DNA from: Zetaproteobacteria bacterium CG06_land_8_20_14_3_00_59_53
Lineage (GTDB): Bacteria > Pseudomonadota > Zetaproteobacteria > Mariprofundales > Mariprofundaceae
Reading direction: 5' to 3'
DNA: 64,000 bases
Assembly (NCBI GenBank): GCA_002779605.1
Contig: PEWE01000012.1
Coordinates: 1 to 64,000, forward strand
Shown: piece after piece, positions 8,618-17,387 of the stretch
Layout: every line of letters starts with the position of its first letter
Numbering within the stretch: position 1 is the stretch's first letter
Notes under the pieces: generated by a model
What the model was told of the DNA's origin: nothing
Database searches by the model: none
What the model saw: only the letters and a program-made list of their open reading frames with translations
Translations under genes and position numbers: made by a program

Positions 8618-9124
8618 CTACATACCATGCCCCCCCTTATCATCTGGCACTGCATCCGGCTTCGGCAGACTGCGGTAAAGTTCGTGAGCTCCTCGACGCA
8701 TCGCCTTGAAGGTCCGTTCCAGCCACTCGGTCACCACCAGAATGATCACCGTGGTGACGGCCAGTCCGATGCCGACATGATTCTTACCCAGCCCGATACA
8801 TGCGCCGATGGCAGCCAGCATCCAGATCACCGCGGCCGTGGTTACGCCGAGAACAGCACCTTCCCGCATGATCATCACGCCAGCCCCCAGAAACCCCACA
8901 CCCGTAACGACCTGACCGAGTACCCGGGCATGATCCACATTCGGCCCGCCCAGCTGCTCGCCGAGGTGCACAAACACCGCTGTTCCGAGACAGACAAGGA
9001 TACTGGTGCGCACGCCGGCGGGCTTGCCGCGAATCTGCCGCTCCAGACCGATCAGAATGCCGCATAAAAGACACGCCCCGACTATCGGAATAAATGCCTC
9101 GTCACCCACGAATTCAATGATCAT
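8618..9124 (-). CDS. MgtC/SapB family membrane protein
   Basis: A 168-residue protein with four to five hydrophobic segments. The family signature Leu-Ile-Gly-Leu-Glu-Arg-Gln and Gly-Lys-Pro-Ala-Gly-Val-Arg-Thr lies near residues 24-41. Next come Gly-Val-Gly-Phe-Leu-Gly-Ala-Gly-Val and Gly-Val-Thr-Thr-Ala-Ala-Val-Ile-Trp. MgtC proteins sit in the inner membrane and affect growth in low magnesium, F-ATPase activity and stress survival. ATG 9124 is chosen for its GGAGG site 4 bp upstream; the frame is open further upstream but without family similarity. The citrate synthase gene is divergent, 191 bp away. Confidence 0.87.
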   Translation of the reverse strand: MIIEFVGDEAFIPIVGACLLCGILIGLERQIRGKPAGVRTSILVCLGTAVFVHLGEQLGGPNVDHARVLGQVVTGVGFLGAGVMIMREGAVLGVTTAAVIWMLAAIGACIGLGKNHVGIGLAVTTVIILVVTEWLERTFKAMRRGAHELYRSLPKPDAVPDDKGGHGM

Positions 9125-9315
9125 GCCGCCTCCCTGCACTGCCGGATTACCCGCATCATCATGGACCTTCCATTGAGAGCCTGTCCAGCGACACATCCGG
9201 CATCACCGCCGGTCCTGCGCAACATACCCGACCCTCTACAGACCGCTGGACAAAGGCCTGCGCCGGACATAGCAATGGCCTCATCGATCACTTCCGCAAG
9301 GCTCAGGAGAACATC

Positions 9316-10599
9316 ATGTCCAATCAGTTCGGGAACTTCGTCATCGGCGATACGGCGACGGCCAACAGCCTCCCCATCCTCAAGGGCAGCATCGGCCCGG
9401 ATGCCGTGGATGTGCGCAGCCTGCTCGATAAACAGGGCCTGCTGACCTACGACCCGGGCTTCCGCTCCACCGCCTCCTGCCAGAGTGCCATCACCTACAT
9501 CGACGGTGACAAGGGCACCCTGTTGTACCGTGGTTACCCCATCGAGCAGCTGGCGGAACACTGCAGCTTCGACGAGGTGGCCCATCTCCTGATGCACGGC
9601 GAACTGCCATCTGCCGAGGAACTCGCCGGATTCAGGAAAGACATCCGTGATCACAATCTGCTGCACGACCAGGTGCTGTCCTTCTATCGCGGTTTCCGCC
9701 GCGATGCCCACCCGATGGCGGTGATGGTCGGCGTGGTCGGCGCGCTTTCCGCCTTCTATCAGGATGCACAGGATTACAGTAAGGATGCCGACCAGCAGAA
9801 GGCGGCCATCCGTCTGGTGGCCAAGATGCCGGCGATTGCCGCCGCCAGTTTCACCTACAGCATCGGCCGCCCGATCCGTCACCCGGACAACAGTTTCGAC
9901 TATTCATCCAACTTCCTGCAGATGATGTTCGGCAAGCCCAGCGAGCCGTATATCGTTGATCCGGTGCTCACCCGGGCCATCGAACTGATCCTCATCCTGC
10001 ATGCCGACCACGAGCAGAACGCCTCCACCTCGACAGTGCGCATGGCGGCTTCTTCCGGTGCCAATCCGTTCGCCTGCCTGTCCGCCGGCATCGCCACGTT
10101 GTGGGGCCCGGCACACGGCGGTGCCAACGAGGCTGTGCTGACCATGCTGGAAGAGATCGGTTCGCCGGAAAACATCCCGAACATCATCAAGCGCGCCAAG
10201 GACAAGAACGACCCCTTCCGCCTGATGGGCTTCGGTCACCGCGTGTACAAGAACTACGACCCGCGCGCCGCCATCATCCGCGACATCACGCGCAAGACAC
10301 TGGCGCACCTGGGCATGGAAAACAGTCCGCTGATGGCCACCGCGCTGGAACTGGAGCGCATCGCGCTGTCCGATGAGTACTTCATCAACAAGAAGCTGTA
10401 CCCGAACGTGGACTTCTATTCCGGCATCCTGCTGCGCGCCATGGGCTTCCCAAGTCGCATGTTCACCGCCGTGTTCGCCGTGGCGCGCACCGTCGGCTGG
10501 GTATCGCACTGGCTGGAACTCAAGCAGGAAGGCCACGGCATCGATCGTCCGCGCCAGCTGTATACCGGCCCTGCACAGAGACAGTTTGAACGCAAATAA
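9316..10599 (+). CDS. gltA: citrate synthase
   Basis: A 427-residue type II (hexameric-type) citrate synthase, condensing acetyl-CoA and oxaloacetate at the entry to the TCA cycle. The catalytic triad falls at His267 (Pro-Ala-His-Gly-Gly), His308 (Gly-Phe-Gly-His-Arg-Val-Tyr) and Asp366 (Asn-Val-Asp-Phe-Tyr-Ser-Gly), close to E. coli positions 264, 305 and 362. The start has a clear AGGAGA site 5 bp upstream. It is followed 21 bp later by rlmJ in the same direction, so co-transcription is possible. It is complete, with nothing unusual. Confidence 0.97.
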   Translation: MSNQFGNFVIGDTATANSLPILKGSIGPDAVDVRSLLDKQGLLTYDPGFRSTASCQSAITYIDGDKGTLLYRGYPIEQLAEHCSFDEVAHLLMHGELPSAEELAGFRKDIRDHNLLHDQVLSFYRGFRRDAHPMAVMVGVVGALSAFYQDAQDYSKDADQQKAAIRLVAKMPAIAAASFTYSIGRPIRHPDNSFDYSSNFLQMMFGKPSEPYIVDPVLTRAIELILILHADHEQNASTSTVRMAASSGANPFACLSAGIATLWGPAHGGANEAVLTMLEEIGSPENIPNIIKRAKDKNDPFRLMGFGHRVYKNYDPRAAIIRDITRKTLAHLGMENSPLMATALELERIALSDEYFINKKLYPNVDFYSGILLRAMGFPSRMFTAVFAVARTVGWVSHWLELKQEGHGIDRPRQLYTGPAQRQFERK

Positions 10600-10620
10600 C
10601 CGTTCCACCCGTCAGCTGCC

Positions 10621-11475
10621 ATGTTGAGCTATCAACACGGCTACCATGCCGGCAACCATGCCGATGTTCTCAAGCACGTGGTGCTGGGCGATGTGCTGGC
10701 CGGCATGCAGCTGAAGGATGCGCCGCTATTCGCGCTCGATGCCTTCGCCAGCAAGGGGATCTACGATCTGGACACCGATGAAGCCCTGAAGAACCGCGAA
10801 TTCGACAGCGGCATCGGCCGCATCTGGCCACACCGCAAGGATGCGATGCCGGCAGGTGTCCGCCGCTGGCTGGATGCCATCCAGCCGCTGAACAATGATG
10901 ACCGCTGCATGCAGCTACCCGGCTCGACCGCCCTGCTGCGCCACTGGCAAAGACCGCAGGACAGGGTGGCTGCCTGCGAGATGCATCCGCAGGAGTTCCA
11001 GGCCCTGCGCACCACTTTCAGCAGTTCGCGCGGCTTTGCGCTGCACAAGCGCGATGCCTACGAGGCGCTCGGCGCGCTGCTTCCCCCGAAGGAGAAGCGC
11101 GGTCTGGTGCTGCTCGACCCGTCCTACGAAGAGAAAGACGAATACCGCCGCATCGCCAAAGCGGTGAGCGCGGCATACCCGCATTTCCGTGCCGGTGCCT
11201 ATCTGATCTGGTATCCGCTGCTGCCTGCGGGACGCCACAAGGAATTGTTCCGCGAGATGCATAAATCCGGCATCCGCAAGATCATGCGCGTCGAACTCGA
11301 CGGCATGGGGGCCTTCGGTAAGGCGGAATCACCGATGCAGATGCAGGGCTCGGGCATGCTGATCATCAATCCGCCCTGGCACGCCATGCAAGCCATCCGC
11401 GAATCGCTGGGCTGGATCAAACAGACACTCTGCCCTGCCGGGCAATCACGCTGCGACTGGCTGGTGCCTGAATAA
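10621..11475 (+). CDS. rlmJ: 23S rRNA (adenine2030-N6)-methyltransferase RlmJ
   Basis: A 284-residue protein that opens with Leu-Ser-Tyr-Gln-His-Gly-Tyr-His-Ala-Gly-Asn-His-Ala-Asp-Val, the very conserved RlmJ N-terminus. It modifies A2030 in 23S rRNA using S-adenosylmethionine. The catalytic N6-adenine motif, usually Asp-Pro-Pro-Tyr, reads Asp-Pro-Ser-Tyr (about residue 164), a conservative departure still compatible with the motif class. The gene follows gltA by 21 bp and is convergent with speA, with a 15-bp gap. Family identity is secure. Confidence 0.93.
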   Translation: MLSYQHGYHAGNHADVLKHVVLGDVLAGMQLKDAPLFALDAFASKGIYDLDTDEALKNREFDSGIGRIWPHRKDAMPAGVRRWLDAIQPLNNDDRCMQLPGSTALLRHWQRPQDRVAACEMHPQEFQALRTTFSSSRGFALHKRDAYEALGALLPPKEKRGLVLLDPSYEEKDEYRRIAKAVSAAYPHFRAGAYLIWYPLLPAGRHKELFREMHKSGIRKIMRVELDGMGAFGKAESPMQMQGSGMLIINPPWHAMQAIRESLGWIKQTLCPAGQSRCDWLVPE

Positions 11476-11490
11476 CCCCTTTTTAGCGAA

Positions 11491-13425
11491 CTAGTCCCTG
11501 ATCGGGTCCATCGGGGCATGCTCTTCCAGATAGGTGTAACCCTTCAGCCCTTCGCGGTAGTAGTTGAGGAAGGCCGTGGACTCCTTTGCCGTGATGCGCC
11601 TATCCTTGCGTGCATCCGCCAGCTGACGGCGCATGCGATCCAGCAGCACGGTTTCGTGGAACTGCACATAGTCCAGCACCTCGGAAACCGTTTCACCCTC
11701 CACCACCTGTTCAAGCTCATAATGGTCGCCATCCATGCGCACATGCACCGCATGCGTATCGCCGAACAGATTGTGCAGGTCGCCCAGGATCTCCTGATAG
11801 GCACCGGTCAGAAAGATACCGATCAGATAATCCTCCCCGGGCCGGACCGGGTGCAGCGGCAGGGTTGCTGAAACATGTCCTTCCAGCGGGAACTGCTGGA
11901 TCTTGCCATCCGAATCACAGGTGATATCAACCAGGACAGCCTGCCGTGATGGCTTTTCATCGAGGCGGTGGATCGGTACCACAGGAAACACCTGATCGAT
12001 CGCCCATGAATCCGGCAGTGACTGGAACAGCGAAAAATTGCAGAAATAGCGATCCGCCATCTGTGTTCTGATACCGGGGATCTGCTGTTCGAGCTCATCC
12101 TCATCCATCTGGTCGGCCAGCAGCCCGAGAAGATGCCAGTACAAGCGGTCCGTCCGGGCCCGGTCCGCCAGAGAGCAATGCCCGAGCGCAAACAGCTTGT
12201 TCACATCGTCACGCAGCGACACGACATCATGCAGCGCCTCGCGCGGGTTGATTTCGTTCAGATAATGCAGGGTCTCCCAGAGCTGGCGCAGCTGCAGAGG
12301 CGCATCTTCGTCCGGCTCGCTGAAGGGCGCCCCGTTGCTGCGCTGCGATACACCCAGCACATCGATCAGCAACACGGCGTGATGTGCCACCAGCGCCCGT
12401 CCGGACTCGGAGATGATGTTCGGATGCGGCATGTCCTCGTCATCGCAAACACTCTTCATCGTCCAGATGATTTCGTTGGCATACTCCTGCAGCGAATAAT
12501 CCACCGAAGAGATGTTCGATGAGATGGAGCCGTCGTAATTCACCCCGAGACCACCGCCCACATCCATGAACTCGACCGGTGCGCCCAGCCTCCGCATCTC
12601 CACATAGAAGCGCGCCGCCTCCTGCATGGCCTGCTTGATGCGGCGGATCTGCGGCACCTGCGAACCGATGTGAAAATGCAGCAGGCGCAGGCAGTCCAGC
12701 ATGCCGGCATCCTTGAGTTTACCGATCACTTCCATCAGATCCGCGGAGGAAAGCCCGAACTTCGAGTTGTCGCCGCCCGAATCCTCCCACAGACCCTTGC
12801 TGGTCGCGGCCAGACGGCAGCGCAAACCGATCAGCGGCTCGACCTTGAAGCGCGCCGCAGCCTCCAGAATCAGATCAAGCTCATTGGGCTTCTCGACAAC
12901 GATAAACACCCGCTTGCCCATCTTGCGACCGATCATGGCCAGTTCGATGAACTCGCGATCCTTGTAACCGTTGCATACGATAAGGCCTTCGACATCCTCC
13001 AGCATGGCGAGCGTGGCATGCAGTTCGGGCTTGGAGCCTGCCTCCAGTCCCCAATTCAGACTGCTGCCGAACTCGACGATCTCTTCGACCACCTGACGCT
13101 GCTGATTCACCTTGATCGGATAGACACCGAAATAATGTCCCTGATACTCGGCCTCATTGCGGGCAAGCATGAAACGCGAATGAATCTGCCCCATGCGCAC
13201 CCTGAGAATATCGGAAAAGCGCAACAACAGCGGCGCATACATATCGCGCGCGGTCAGTTCATCGTAGAGCTTCTTCAGATCGACCGGATTCTCCCCGTCA
13301 GGGATAGCCACCATATGGCCCAACTCGTTCACGCCGAAGAAGCCGTTTCCCCAACCCTGCACCTGATAGAGCGTTGCGGAATCCTCCGCCGTCCATGCTG
13401 CTGCGCCCTCGCTATCCTTGGTCAT
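11491..13425 (-). CDS. speA: biosynthetic arginine decarboxylase
   Basis: A 644-residue PLP-dependent fold-III arginine decarboxylase that makes agmatine, the first step of the arginine route to putrescine. The PLP lysine is Lys105 in Val-Tyr-Pro-Ile-Lys-Val-Asn-Gln. Downstream are the barrel strands with His-Phe-His-Ile-Gly-Ser-Gln and Asp-Val-Gly-Gly-Gly-Leu-Gly-Val. Length fits SpeA (E. coli 658). AGGAG lies 5 bp before the ATG. The LysR-type gene lies 83 bp upstream in the same direction and could be transcribed into it. No speB (agmatinase) is in the window. Confidence 0.96.
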   Translation of the reverse strand: MTKDSEGAAAWTAEDSATLYQVQGWGNGFFGVNELGHMVAIPDGENPVDLKKLYDELTARDMYAPLLLRFSDILRVRMGQIHSRFMLARNEAEYQGHYFGVYPIKVNQQRQVVEEIVEFGSSLNWGLEAGSKPELHATLAMLEDVEGLIVCNGYKDREFIELAMIGRKMGKRVFIVVEKPNELDLILEAAARFKVEPLIGLRCRLAATSKGLWEDSGGDNSKFGLSSADLMEVIGKLKDAGMLDCLRLLHFHIGSQVPQIRRIKQAMQEAARFYVEMRRLGAPVEFMDVGGGLGVNYDGSISSNISSVDYSLQEYANEIIWTMKSVCDDEDMPHPNIISESGRALVAHHAVLLIDVLGVSQRSNGAPFSEPDEDAPLQLRQLWETLHYLNEINPREALHDVVSLRDDVNKLFALGHCSLADRARTDRLYWHLLGLLADQMDEDELEQQIPGIRTQMADRYFCNFSLFQSLPDSWAIDQVFPVVPIHRLDEKPSRQAVLVDITCDSDGKIQQFPLEGHVSATLPLHPVRPGEDYLIGIFLTGAYQEILGDLHNLFGDTHAVHVRMDGDHYELEQVVEGETVSEVLDYVQFHETVLLDRMRRQLADARKDRRITAKESTAFLNYYREGLKGYTYLEEHAPMDPIRD

Positions 13426-13508
13426 GTCTGCTCCTGGGATGGTTCATCCACGCCATGCAGGCGTCGGGCTCGCATGCTGCAGGTGAGAACAAGCTGCGGC
13501 AATGCCGT

Positions 13509-14360
13509 TCATGCCTCGGTATCAGCCATGGAGGCCCGCAACACACGCACCATCTCCTCCGCCTCGATATGTTCGAGGTTGAAGGCCGCATGAACATCCA
13601 GACTCAGCCTGCCGGCAGAGGGGATCACTTGCAGCCGGCCATCCTCGATGTGCCTGTGTACCAGATAACGCGGCAACCATGCCGTACCACCGCTGCGCAA
13701 CAGCCAATCCAGCGCCAGCCATGCGACATTGATCTGCACCGTGGCAACCGGTTGCTCAACACCCGCTTCGGCAAGCTTGTTGTGGAAGGCATCGCCCCAG
13801 TCCACATCCACATAGTGCGCAAAGCCGGCTGCATCCGCGACGGACATATCAGGCGAGGCAACCGGAAGTAATTGCAGCGTGGCGATCCTGCAGCTTTCAA
13901 AACCGGGATGCGCCAGCGGTTCGGAAAGCACCACGCAATCCAGCGCATCGCTGATCAGCATGGCTGCCAGCTCACGCCGGCCGCCGGTTTTAAGGACAAC
14001 ATGCGTATTTGCATGGCTCTGCCGGAAATCAACGGTAGCGGCCAGCAACCTTGCCTGCCACAGGGCATCCGGGGCCCCCAACCTGAGCAATACGGCATCC
14101 CGGCCACCGGAACCCACCTCCTGCCGGATATCCTGCCACTCGCGGATCAGGGTCCGGGAACGGCTGGCCAGCTTCTGGCCGGCCTGTGTCAACTGCACCC
14201 CCGCCTTGCTGCGCTCGAACAGACTGGTATTCAATGAACGCTCCAGCTGACGGATTCTCGCCGAGACCGCAGACGGGGTCAGATGCATGAAATCAGCCGC
14301 CCGCCGCAGACTTTCATGCTCGGCCACAGCAAGAAACGTACGCAGAATATCGATATTCAT
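13509..14360 (-). CDS. LysR-family transcriptional regulator, ArgP-like
   Basis: A 283-residue LysR-type regulator. Residues 1-60 form the winged helix-turn-helix, including Ala-Ala-Asp-Phe-Met-His-Leu-Thr-Pro-Ser-Ala-Val-Ser and then Arg-Ile-Arg-Gln-Leu-Glu. Residues 90-280 form the effector-binding domain. The recognition region resembles ArgP/LysG, regulators that sense arginine or lysine, and it lies directly upstream of arginine decarboxylase, so control of speA or of basic amino acid balance is likely. ATG 14360 is preferred because a GGAG site lies 5 bp upstream. It is divergent from the acidic-protein genes (157 bp shared promoter region). Confidence 0.85.
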   Translation of the reverse strand: MNIDILRTFLAVAEHESLRRAADFMHLTPSAVSARIRQLERSLNTSLFERSKAGVQLTQAGQKLASRSRTLIREWQDIRQEVGSGGRDAVLLRLGAPDALWQARLLAATVDFRQSHANTHVVLKTGGRRELAAMLISDALDCVVLSEPLAHPGFESCRIATLQLLPVASPDMSVADAAGFAHYVDVDWGDAFHNKLAEAGVEQPVATVQINVAWLALDWLLRSGGTAWLPRYLVHRHIEDGRLQVIPSAGRLSLDVHAAFNLEHIEAEEMVRVLRASMADTEA

Positions 14361-14517
14361 GTGTTCTCCATATTCGAACAGTCTGAAAGATTTATTTTGC
14401 TTTACGGACTCCCACCCTGTCCACACATTGGCGCGATGAGCATCACGCAAGGGCATGAAACGAACAGCTGATCGAGCAGCTGAAGCCTGCATGCCTAACA
14501 TCATCCAAGGAGACTAT

Positions 14518-14691
14518 ATGGGCAAGCCTCACAAACAGGATAGCACCCTCGAGCACGACATCGACGAAGACGAAGACGATTCCTCATCCATAGCAAACCA
14601 TCGCAACCTGGATGCTGATGATGACTTCACCGACGACTGGATCAGCCATGTTGACGATTTCGACAACTCCGACGATGTAAACGACTGGTAA
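14518..14691 (+). CDS. small highly acidic hypothetical protein
   Basis: A 57-residue protein with 18 Asp and 3 Glu, no cysteine and no signal peptide; it should be unfolded or need cations to fold. A good ribosome binding site (AAGGAGA) precedes ATG 14518 by 4 bp. The next gene begins 10 bp after its stop, also with a clear site, so the two are probably one transcript. I do not recognise the family. It may bind metal ions or basic proteins, but that is only inferred from charge. Confidence 0.72.
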   Translation: MGKPHKQDSTLEHDIDEDEDDSSSIANHRNLDADDDFTDDWISHVDDFDNSDDVNDW

Positions 14692-14701
14692 AAGGAAAAA
14701 C

Positions 14702-14998
14702 ATGTCACGCAATATCAATGCGATGGTGTTCGCTGCCTGTCTGGGCATGGTGGCGGCACCGGCCCTGCTGATGGCTGCCGGTGATAGCGCAACCGACCCG
14801 TGTGCCGGCGGACAGCTGGATGAGGCCAACCCCTGCCCTGATCAAACGGATGTCCCGGAGTATCAGGGCAGCGGGGATGACGGCGCGGTGAATCAGGACG
14901 ATCAGGGTGCCGACGATGCCAGCGGCGACACCATGGATAGCATGCCGGCAGACGAAGCGCCTGCAGAGCCCCCGACTGATATGCCTGTGGCGCAATAG
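14702..14998 (+). CDS. exported acidic low-complexity protein
   Basis: A 98-residue protein. Residues 1-26 form a signal peptide (Arg-containing n-region, hydrophobic Ala/Met/Leu core, likely cleavage after Met-Ala-Ala). The mature part is short, rich in Asp, Gly, Ala and Pro, with two cysteines early on and a Pro/Glu-rich end. A good AAGGA site lies upstream, 10 bp after the preceding acidic gene. A Rho-independent terminator follows 25 bp after the stop. No recognised family. Export to the periplasm or beyond is inferred from the signal peptide. Confidence 0.72.
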   Translation: MSRNINAMVFAACLGMVAAPALLMAAGDSATDPCAGGQLDEANPCPDQTDVPEYQGSGDDGAVNQDDQGADDASGDTMDSMPADEAPAEPPTDMPVAQ

Positions 14999-15023
14999 GC
15001 TGACTGCATAGCGGAAACACCAA

Positions 15024-15046
15024 CGGGGCCCTGGGCCCCGTTTTTT
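15024..15046 (+). terminator. Rho-independent terminator after the acidic gene pair
   Basis: A perfect 7-bp GC stem (CGGGGCC paired with GGCCCCG, loop CTG) at 15024-15040 is followed by six T residues at 15041-15046. It closes the two-gene transcript 14518-14998. Confidence 0.9.
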
Positions 15047-15120
15047 AAATCAACCATGCTGCATGCAGCCCTGCGATGCAGATATCAGAGGCTCGAAATC
15101 CACTTGAGGCCCAGATAACG

Positions 15121-15492
15121 ATGACAACAGGCTCTGCGGCTGGTAAAAATGCACCTATGGTCAAGAAATCCGGAGCGATGCTCGCCGCCGCCTGCCTCTG
15201 CCTGTTGTCCGGCTCTGCAACCGCGACAGCAGGTGAATCCGACTACAGCACCGACGAGATATTCCAGAGTGTGGAGGACTTCGCCCGCAGCATGCTGGGG
15301 ATGGATGAAAACCCGACGGATAATGCAGTGCAGGAAGATGAGGCTGCAACAACGGATATGGCGCCAATGGATGCCAACGCCGACGCCGACCCAAATGCCG
15401 ATGCCAGTGGAGAAGCGGCAGTAGAAGACAGCATGATGGACGACACCAAACTGAAAGGCCCGCCGGTCGTGGCCAAAGCCGGCGGAGGCTGA
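15121..15492 (+). CDS. second exported acidic low-complexity protein
   Basis: From ATG 15121 this gives 123 residues: a short basic stretch, a signal-peptide-like hydrophobic core (Met-Leu-Ala-Ala-Ala-Cys-Leu-Cys-Leu-Leu-Ser-Gly), and a mature region dominated by Asp, Ala, Glu and Met with repeated Asp-Ala-Asn units. Alternative in-frame starts are ATG 15076 and ATG 15157; the last would give a more typical signal peptide, but none has a strong ribosome binding site. It resembles the preceding exported acidic protein in composition though not in obvious sequence. No family recognised. It has its own terminator downstream. Confidence 0.65.
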   Translation: MTTGSAAGKNAPMVKKSGAMLAAACLCLLSGSATATAGESDYSTDEIFQSVEDFARSMLGMDENPTDNAVQEDEAATTDMAPMDANADADPNADASGEAAVEDSMMDDTKLKGPPVVAKAGGG

Positions 15493-15531
15493 CAGCCCCG
15501 TAGAAAGCCACACGAGCCGATACTACAAACG

Positions 15532-15556
15532 AAAACGGAGCCATGGTCTCCGTTTT
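15532..15556. terminator. bidirectional terminator between acidic gene and trmD
   Basis: A 9-bp stem AAAACGGAG paired with CTCCGTTTT with a 7-base loop reads as a hairpin followed by T residues on both strands. It lies between two convergent genes and would end both the acidic-protein transcript and the long guaB-to-trmD run. Confidence 0.85.
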
Positions 15557-15568
15557 GTCATTTGTGGA

Positions 15569-16231
15569 TCAGCTTCGCTTCGCCGAGCGACGCAGGGACT
15601 CTTCCTTTCGCCACTTCTCGATCTCCGCATGATTACCGGAAAGCAGCACATCAGGTACACGCTTGCCTTCGAACTCCTCCGGACGCGTGTAGTGCGGCCA
15701 GTCCAGAATCCCTTCCTCGCTGAATGAATCAAGCACCGCCGAATCCGCCGAGCCCAGCACGCCGGGCAGCAGGCGGATCACCGCATCGAGCACCGAAAGC
15801 GCAGCAGGCTCGCCACCGGAGAGCACATAATCACCAAGCGAGAGCTGCTCATCCACATAGTCGCAGATGCGCTCGTCGAAACCCTCGTAGCGACCGCAAA
15901 GCAGCGTGATATCGGAGGCCGCTGCATATTCCAGCGCCTTTTCCTGGGTGAAGCTCACGCCGGACGGGGTGAGCATCACCACGCGTGATTCCGGTCGCCG
16001 GCTGCGTGCTTCGCGAATGGCCGCCACTACTGGCTCCGGCTTCATCAACATGCCGGGGCCGCCGCCATAAGGACTGTCGTCGACACTGCGATGTTTATCG
16101 GTTGCGAAATCGCGGATCTGGATGCAATCCACTACCGCGAGCCCCGCACCGATAGCCCGCTTGGGAATCGAGCACGCCAGAGGCGAGGCAAAGAACTCGG
16201 GAAAAAGGGTCAGGATCTGGGCGTGAAACAT
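15569..16231 (-). CDS. trmD: tRNA (guanine37-N1)-methyltransferase
   Basis: A 220-residue SPOUT (knotted) methyltransferase that makes m1G37 in tRNAs reading CNN codons, preventing +1 frameshifts. Seen are Leu-Thr-Leu-Phe-Pro-Glu-Phe-Phe at the start, Asp-Ser-Pro-Tyr-Gly-Gly-Gly-Pro-Gly-Met (about 50), Cys-Gly-Arg-Tyr-Glu-Gly-Phe-Asp-Glu-Arg, and Ser-Leu-Gly-Asp-Tyr-Val-Leu-Ser-Gly-Gly-Glu in the knot. It is slightly short for the family at the C-terminus. Its start lies 22 bp inside the end of rimM, so translation is coupled. It is the last gene of the operon. Confidence 0.96.
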   Translation of the reverse strand: MFHAQILTLFPEFFASPLACSIPKRAIGAGLAVVDCIQIRDFATDKHRSVDDSPYGGGPGMLMKPEPVVAAIREARSRRPESRVVMLTPSGVSFTQEKALEYAAASDITLLCGRYEGFDERICDYVDEQLSLGDYVLSGGEPAALSVLDAVIRLLPGVLGSADSAVLDSFSEEGILDWPHYTRPEEFEGKRVPDVLLSGNHAEIEKWRKEESLRRSAKRS

Positions 16232-16740
16232 GCATCCATTCCTTCGGGCAGGTGGACAGTGATGCGCCCGGCATCGAGGTTTACATCGAGGATGACCTCC
16301 TCGATAAAGGGCAGCATCCATTCGCCCTGCTGCGCCGCATGCTTATCGGTTTGCACAGTGAGAATATCCTGCGCACCGTATTCCTCCAGCGCACTCACTT
16401 CACCAAGCAGTGTGCCGTCATCCACAACCACCTCGCAGCCGATCAGGTCCTGCCAGAGGAATTCATCCTCAGCGACCTCGACCTCGCTGAGCGGCACCCA
16501 GATTGTCAGGCCCTCGAGCTTTTCGGCAGCATTGATATCGGGGATATCCTGCAACTCGGCAAGGATGCGGCGGCCATGCTGCCAGCAGCGCTTGACCCGG
16601 TAGCGCACGACAGAGGCAGGAGAGGCGCCCAGACACCAAAAAGAATACCCGGCGATGCCGATGGCAGGCCGGGCATGTGAATATACCGTCAAAGCACCCT
16701 TCAGGCCGTGGGCTTTTTGTATGACCCCGACCTCAAGCAT
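16210..16740 (-). CDS. rimM: ribosome maturation factor RimM
   Basis: A 176-residue protein that binds S19 and assists 30S subunit head maturation. The N-terminal barrel begins with Val-Gly-Val-Ile-Gln-Lys-Ala-His-Gly-Leu-Lys-Gly, the family hallmark, and the C-terminal PRC-barrel contains Leu-Gly-Glu-Val near residue 110 and Leu-Pro-Phe-Ile near 145. ATG 16740 is chosen: it lies 4 bp after the rpsP stop and the frame upstream of it is antisense-like Pro/Leu/Arg-rich sequence within rpsP. Its 3' end overlaps trmD. Between rpsP and trmD is its normal location. Confidence 0.95.
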   Translation of the reverse strand: MLEVGVIQKAHGLKGALTVYSHARPAIGIAGYSFWCLGASPASVVRYRVKRCWQHGRRILAELQDIPDINAAEKLEGLTIWVPLSEVEVAEDEFLWQDLIGCEVVVDDGTLLGEVSALEEYGAQDILTVQTDKHAAQQGEWMLPFIEEVILDVNLDAGRITVHLPEGMDACFTPRS

Positions 16741-16744
16741 GGAC

Positions 16745-17215
16745 TCAGGCGTCTTTGCTTTCCTCGGCAGCAGCTTCCGCCACGGCCTCTTCAGCGGCTG
16801 CCTCAGCAGCAGCGGCTTCAGCAGCCTCGGCAGCAGCAGCGGCCTTGGCGGCAGCTTCGGCTTCAGCCTTGGCCTTGGCTGCGGCTTCAGCCTCAGCCTT
16901 GGCCTTTGCCTCGGCGGCAGCGACCTTGGCAGCAGCAGCGGCTTCAGCCTTGGCAGCATTCTTGGCGGCCAGATCGGGGTTCTCAGCCAGACGGATCAGG
17001 CTGGCCACGCGACCGGACACTTCCGCACCCTCGGACTTCCAGGCGTTCACACGCTCCAGATTCAGCTCGAGGATTTCGGGCTGCTTGCAAGGATCGTAGT
17101 AGCCGAGCTTCTCGATGAATGCGCCGTCACGGCGATCACGCTTGTCCATCACGACGATGGCGTAAAACGGACGCTTCTTGCGACCACCACGCTGCAGGCG
17201 AATCATTGTTGCCAT
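16745..17215 (-). CDS. rpsP: 30S ribosomal protein S16 with long Ala/Glu/Lys C-terminal tail
   Basis: Residues 1-80 are an ordinary S16 (Ile-Arg-Leu-Gln-Arg-Gly-Gly-Arg-Lys-Lys-Arg-Pro-Phe-Tyr, then Gly-Ala-Phe-Ile-Glu-Lys-Leu-Gly-Tyr-Tyr). Residues 81-156 are almost entirely Ala, Glu and Lys, predicted to form one long charged helix. Bacterial S16 is usually 80-95 residues, so the tail nearly doubles it; comparable tails occur in some proteobacteria. The low-complexity DNA also creates long false frames on the other strand. GGAGG lies 10 bp upstream of the start. ffh is upstream and rimM downstream, the classic order. Confidence 0.95.
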   Translation of the reverse strand: MATMIRLQRGGRKKRPFYAIVVMDKRDRRDGAFIEKLGYYDPCKQPEILELNLERVNAWKSEGAEVSGRVASLIRLAENPDLAAKNAAKAEAAAAAKVAAAEAKAKAEAEAAAKAKAEAEAAAKAAAAAEAAEAAAAEAAAEEAVAEAAAEESKDA

Positions 17216-17387
17216 AAAATCAATACCTCCGGAAAATCAGGTCGCGCACTATATCGCGTCTGTATAAAATGTCACCCCGAAAATGTGCTTTTGTTTTAAC
17301 GCACAATCCCGCTTGCAGCAATGCCACGCGGGGTCTTGTCCGGCGCTGCCTGCTGCAGAAAAGCAGGCTTCAATCGCGGGAGGCTCC

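Noticed and set aside
16741-16959. Pro/Leu/Arg-rich N-terminal extension of rimM
   Set aside because: It reads the Ala-rich tail of rpsP in another frame; the RimM family begins at the ATG at 16740.
17216-17387. Terminator between ffh and rpsP
   Set aside because: A GCCTGC/GCAGGC stem is present on the minus strand, but no T tract follows it, and the surrounding gene order is normally co-transcribed.
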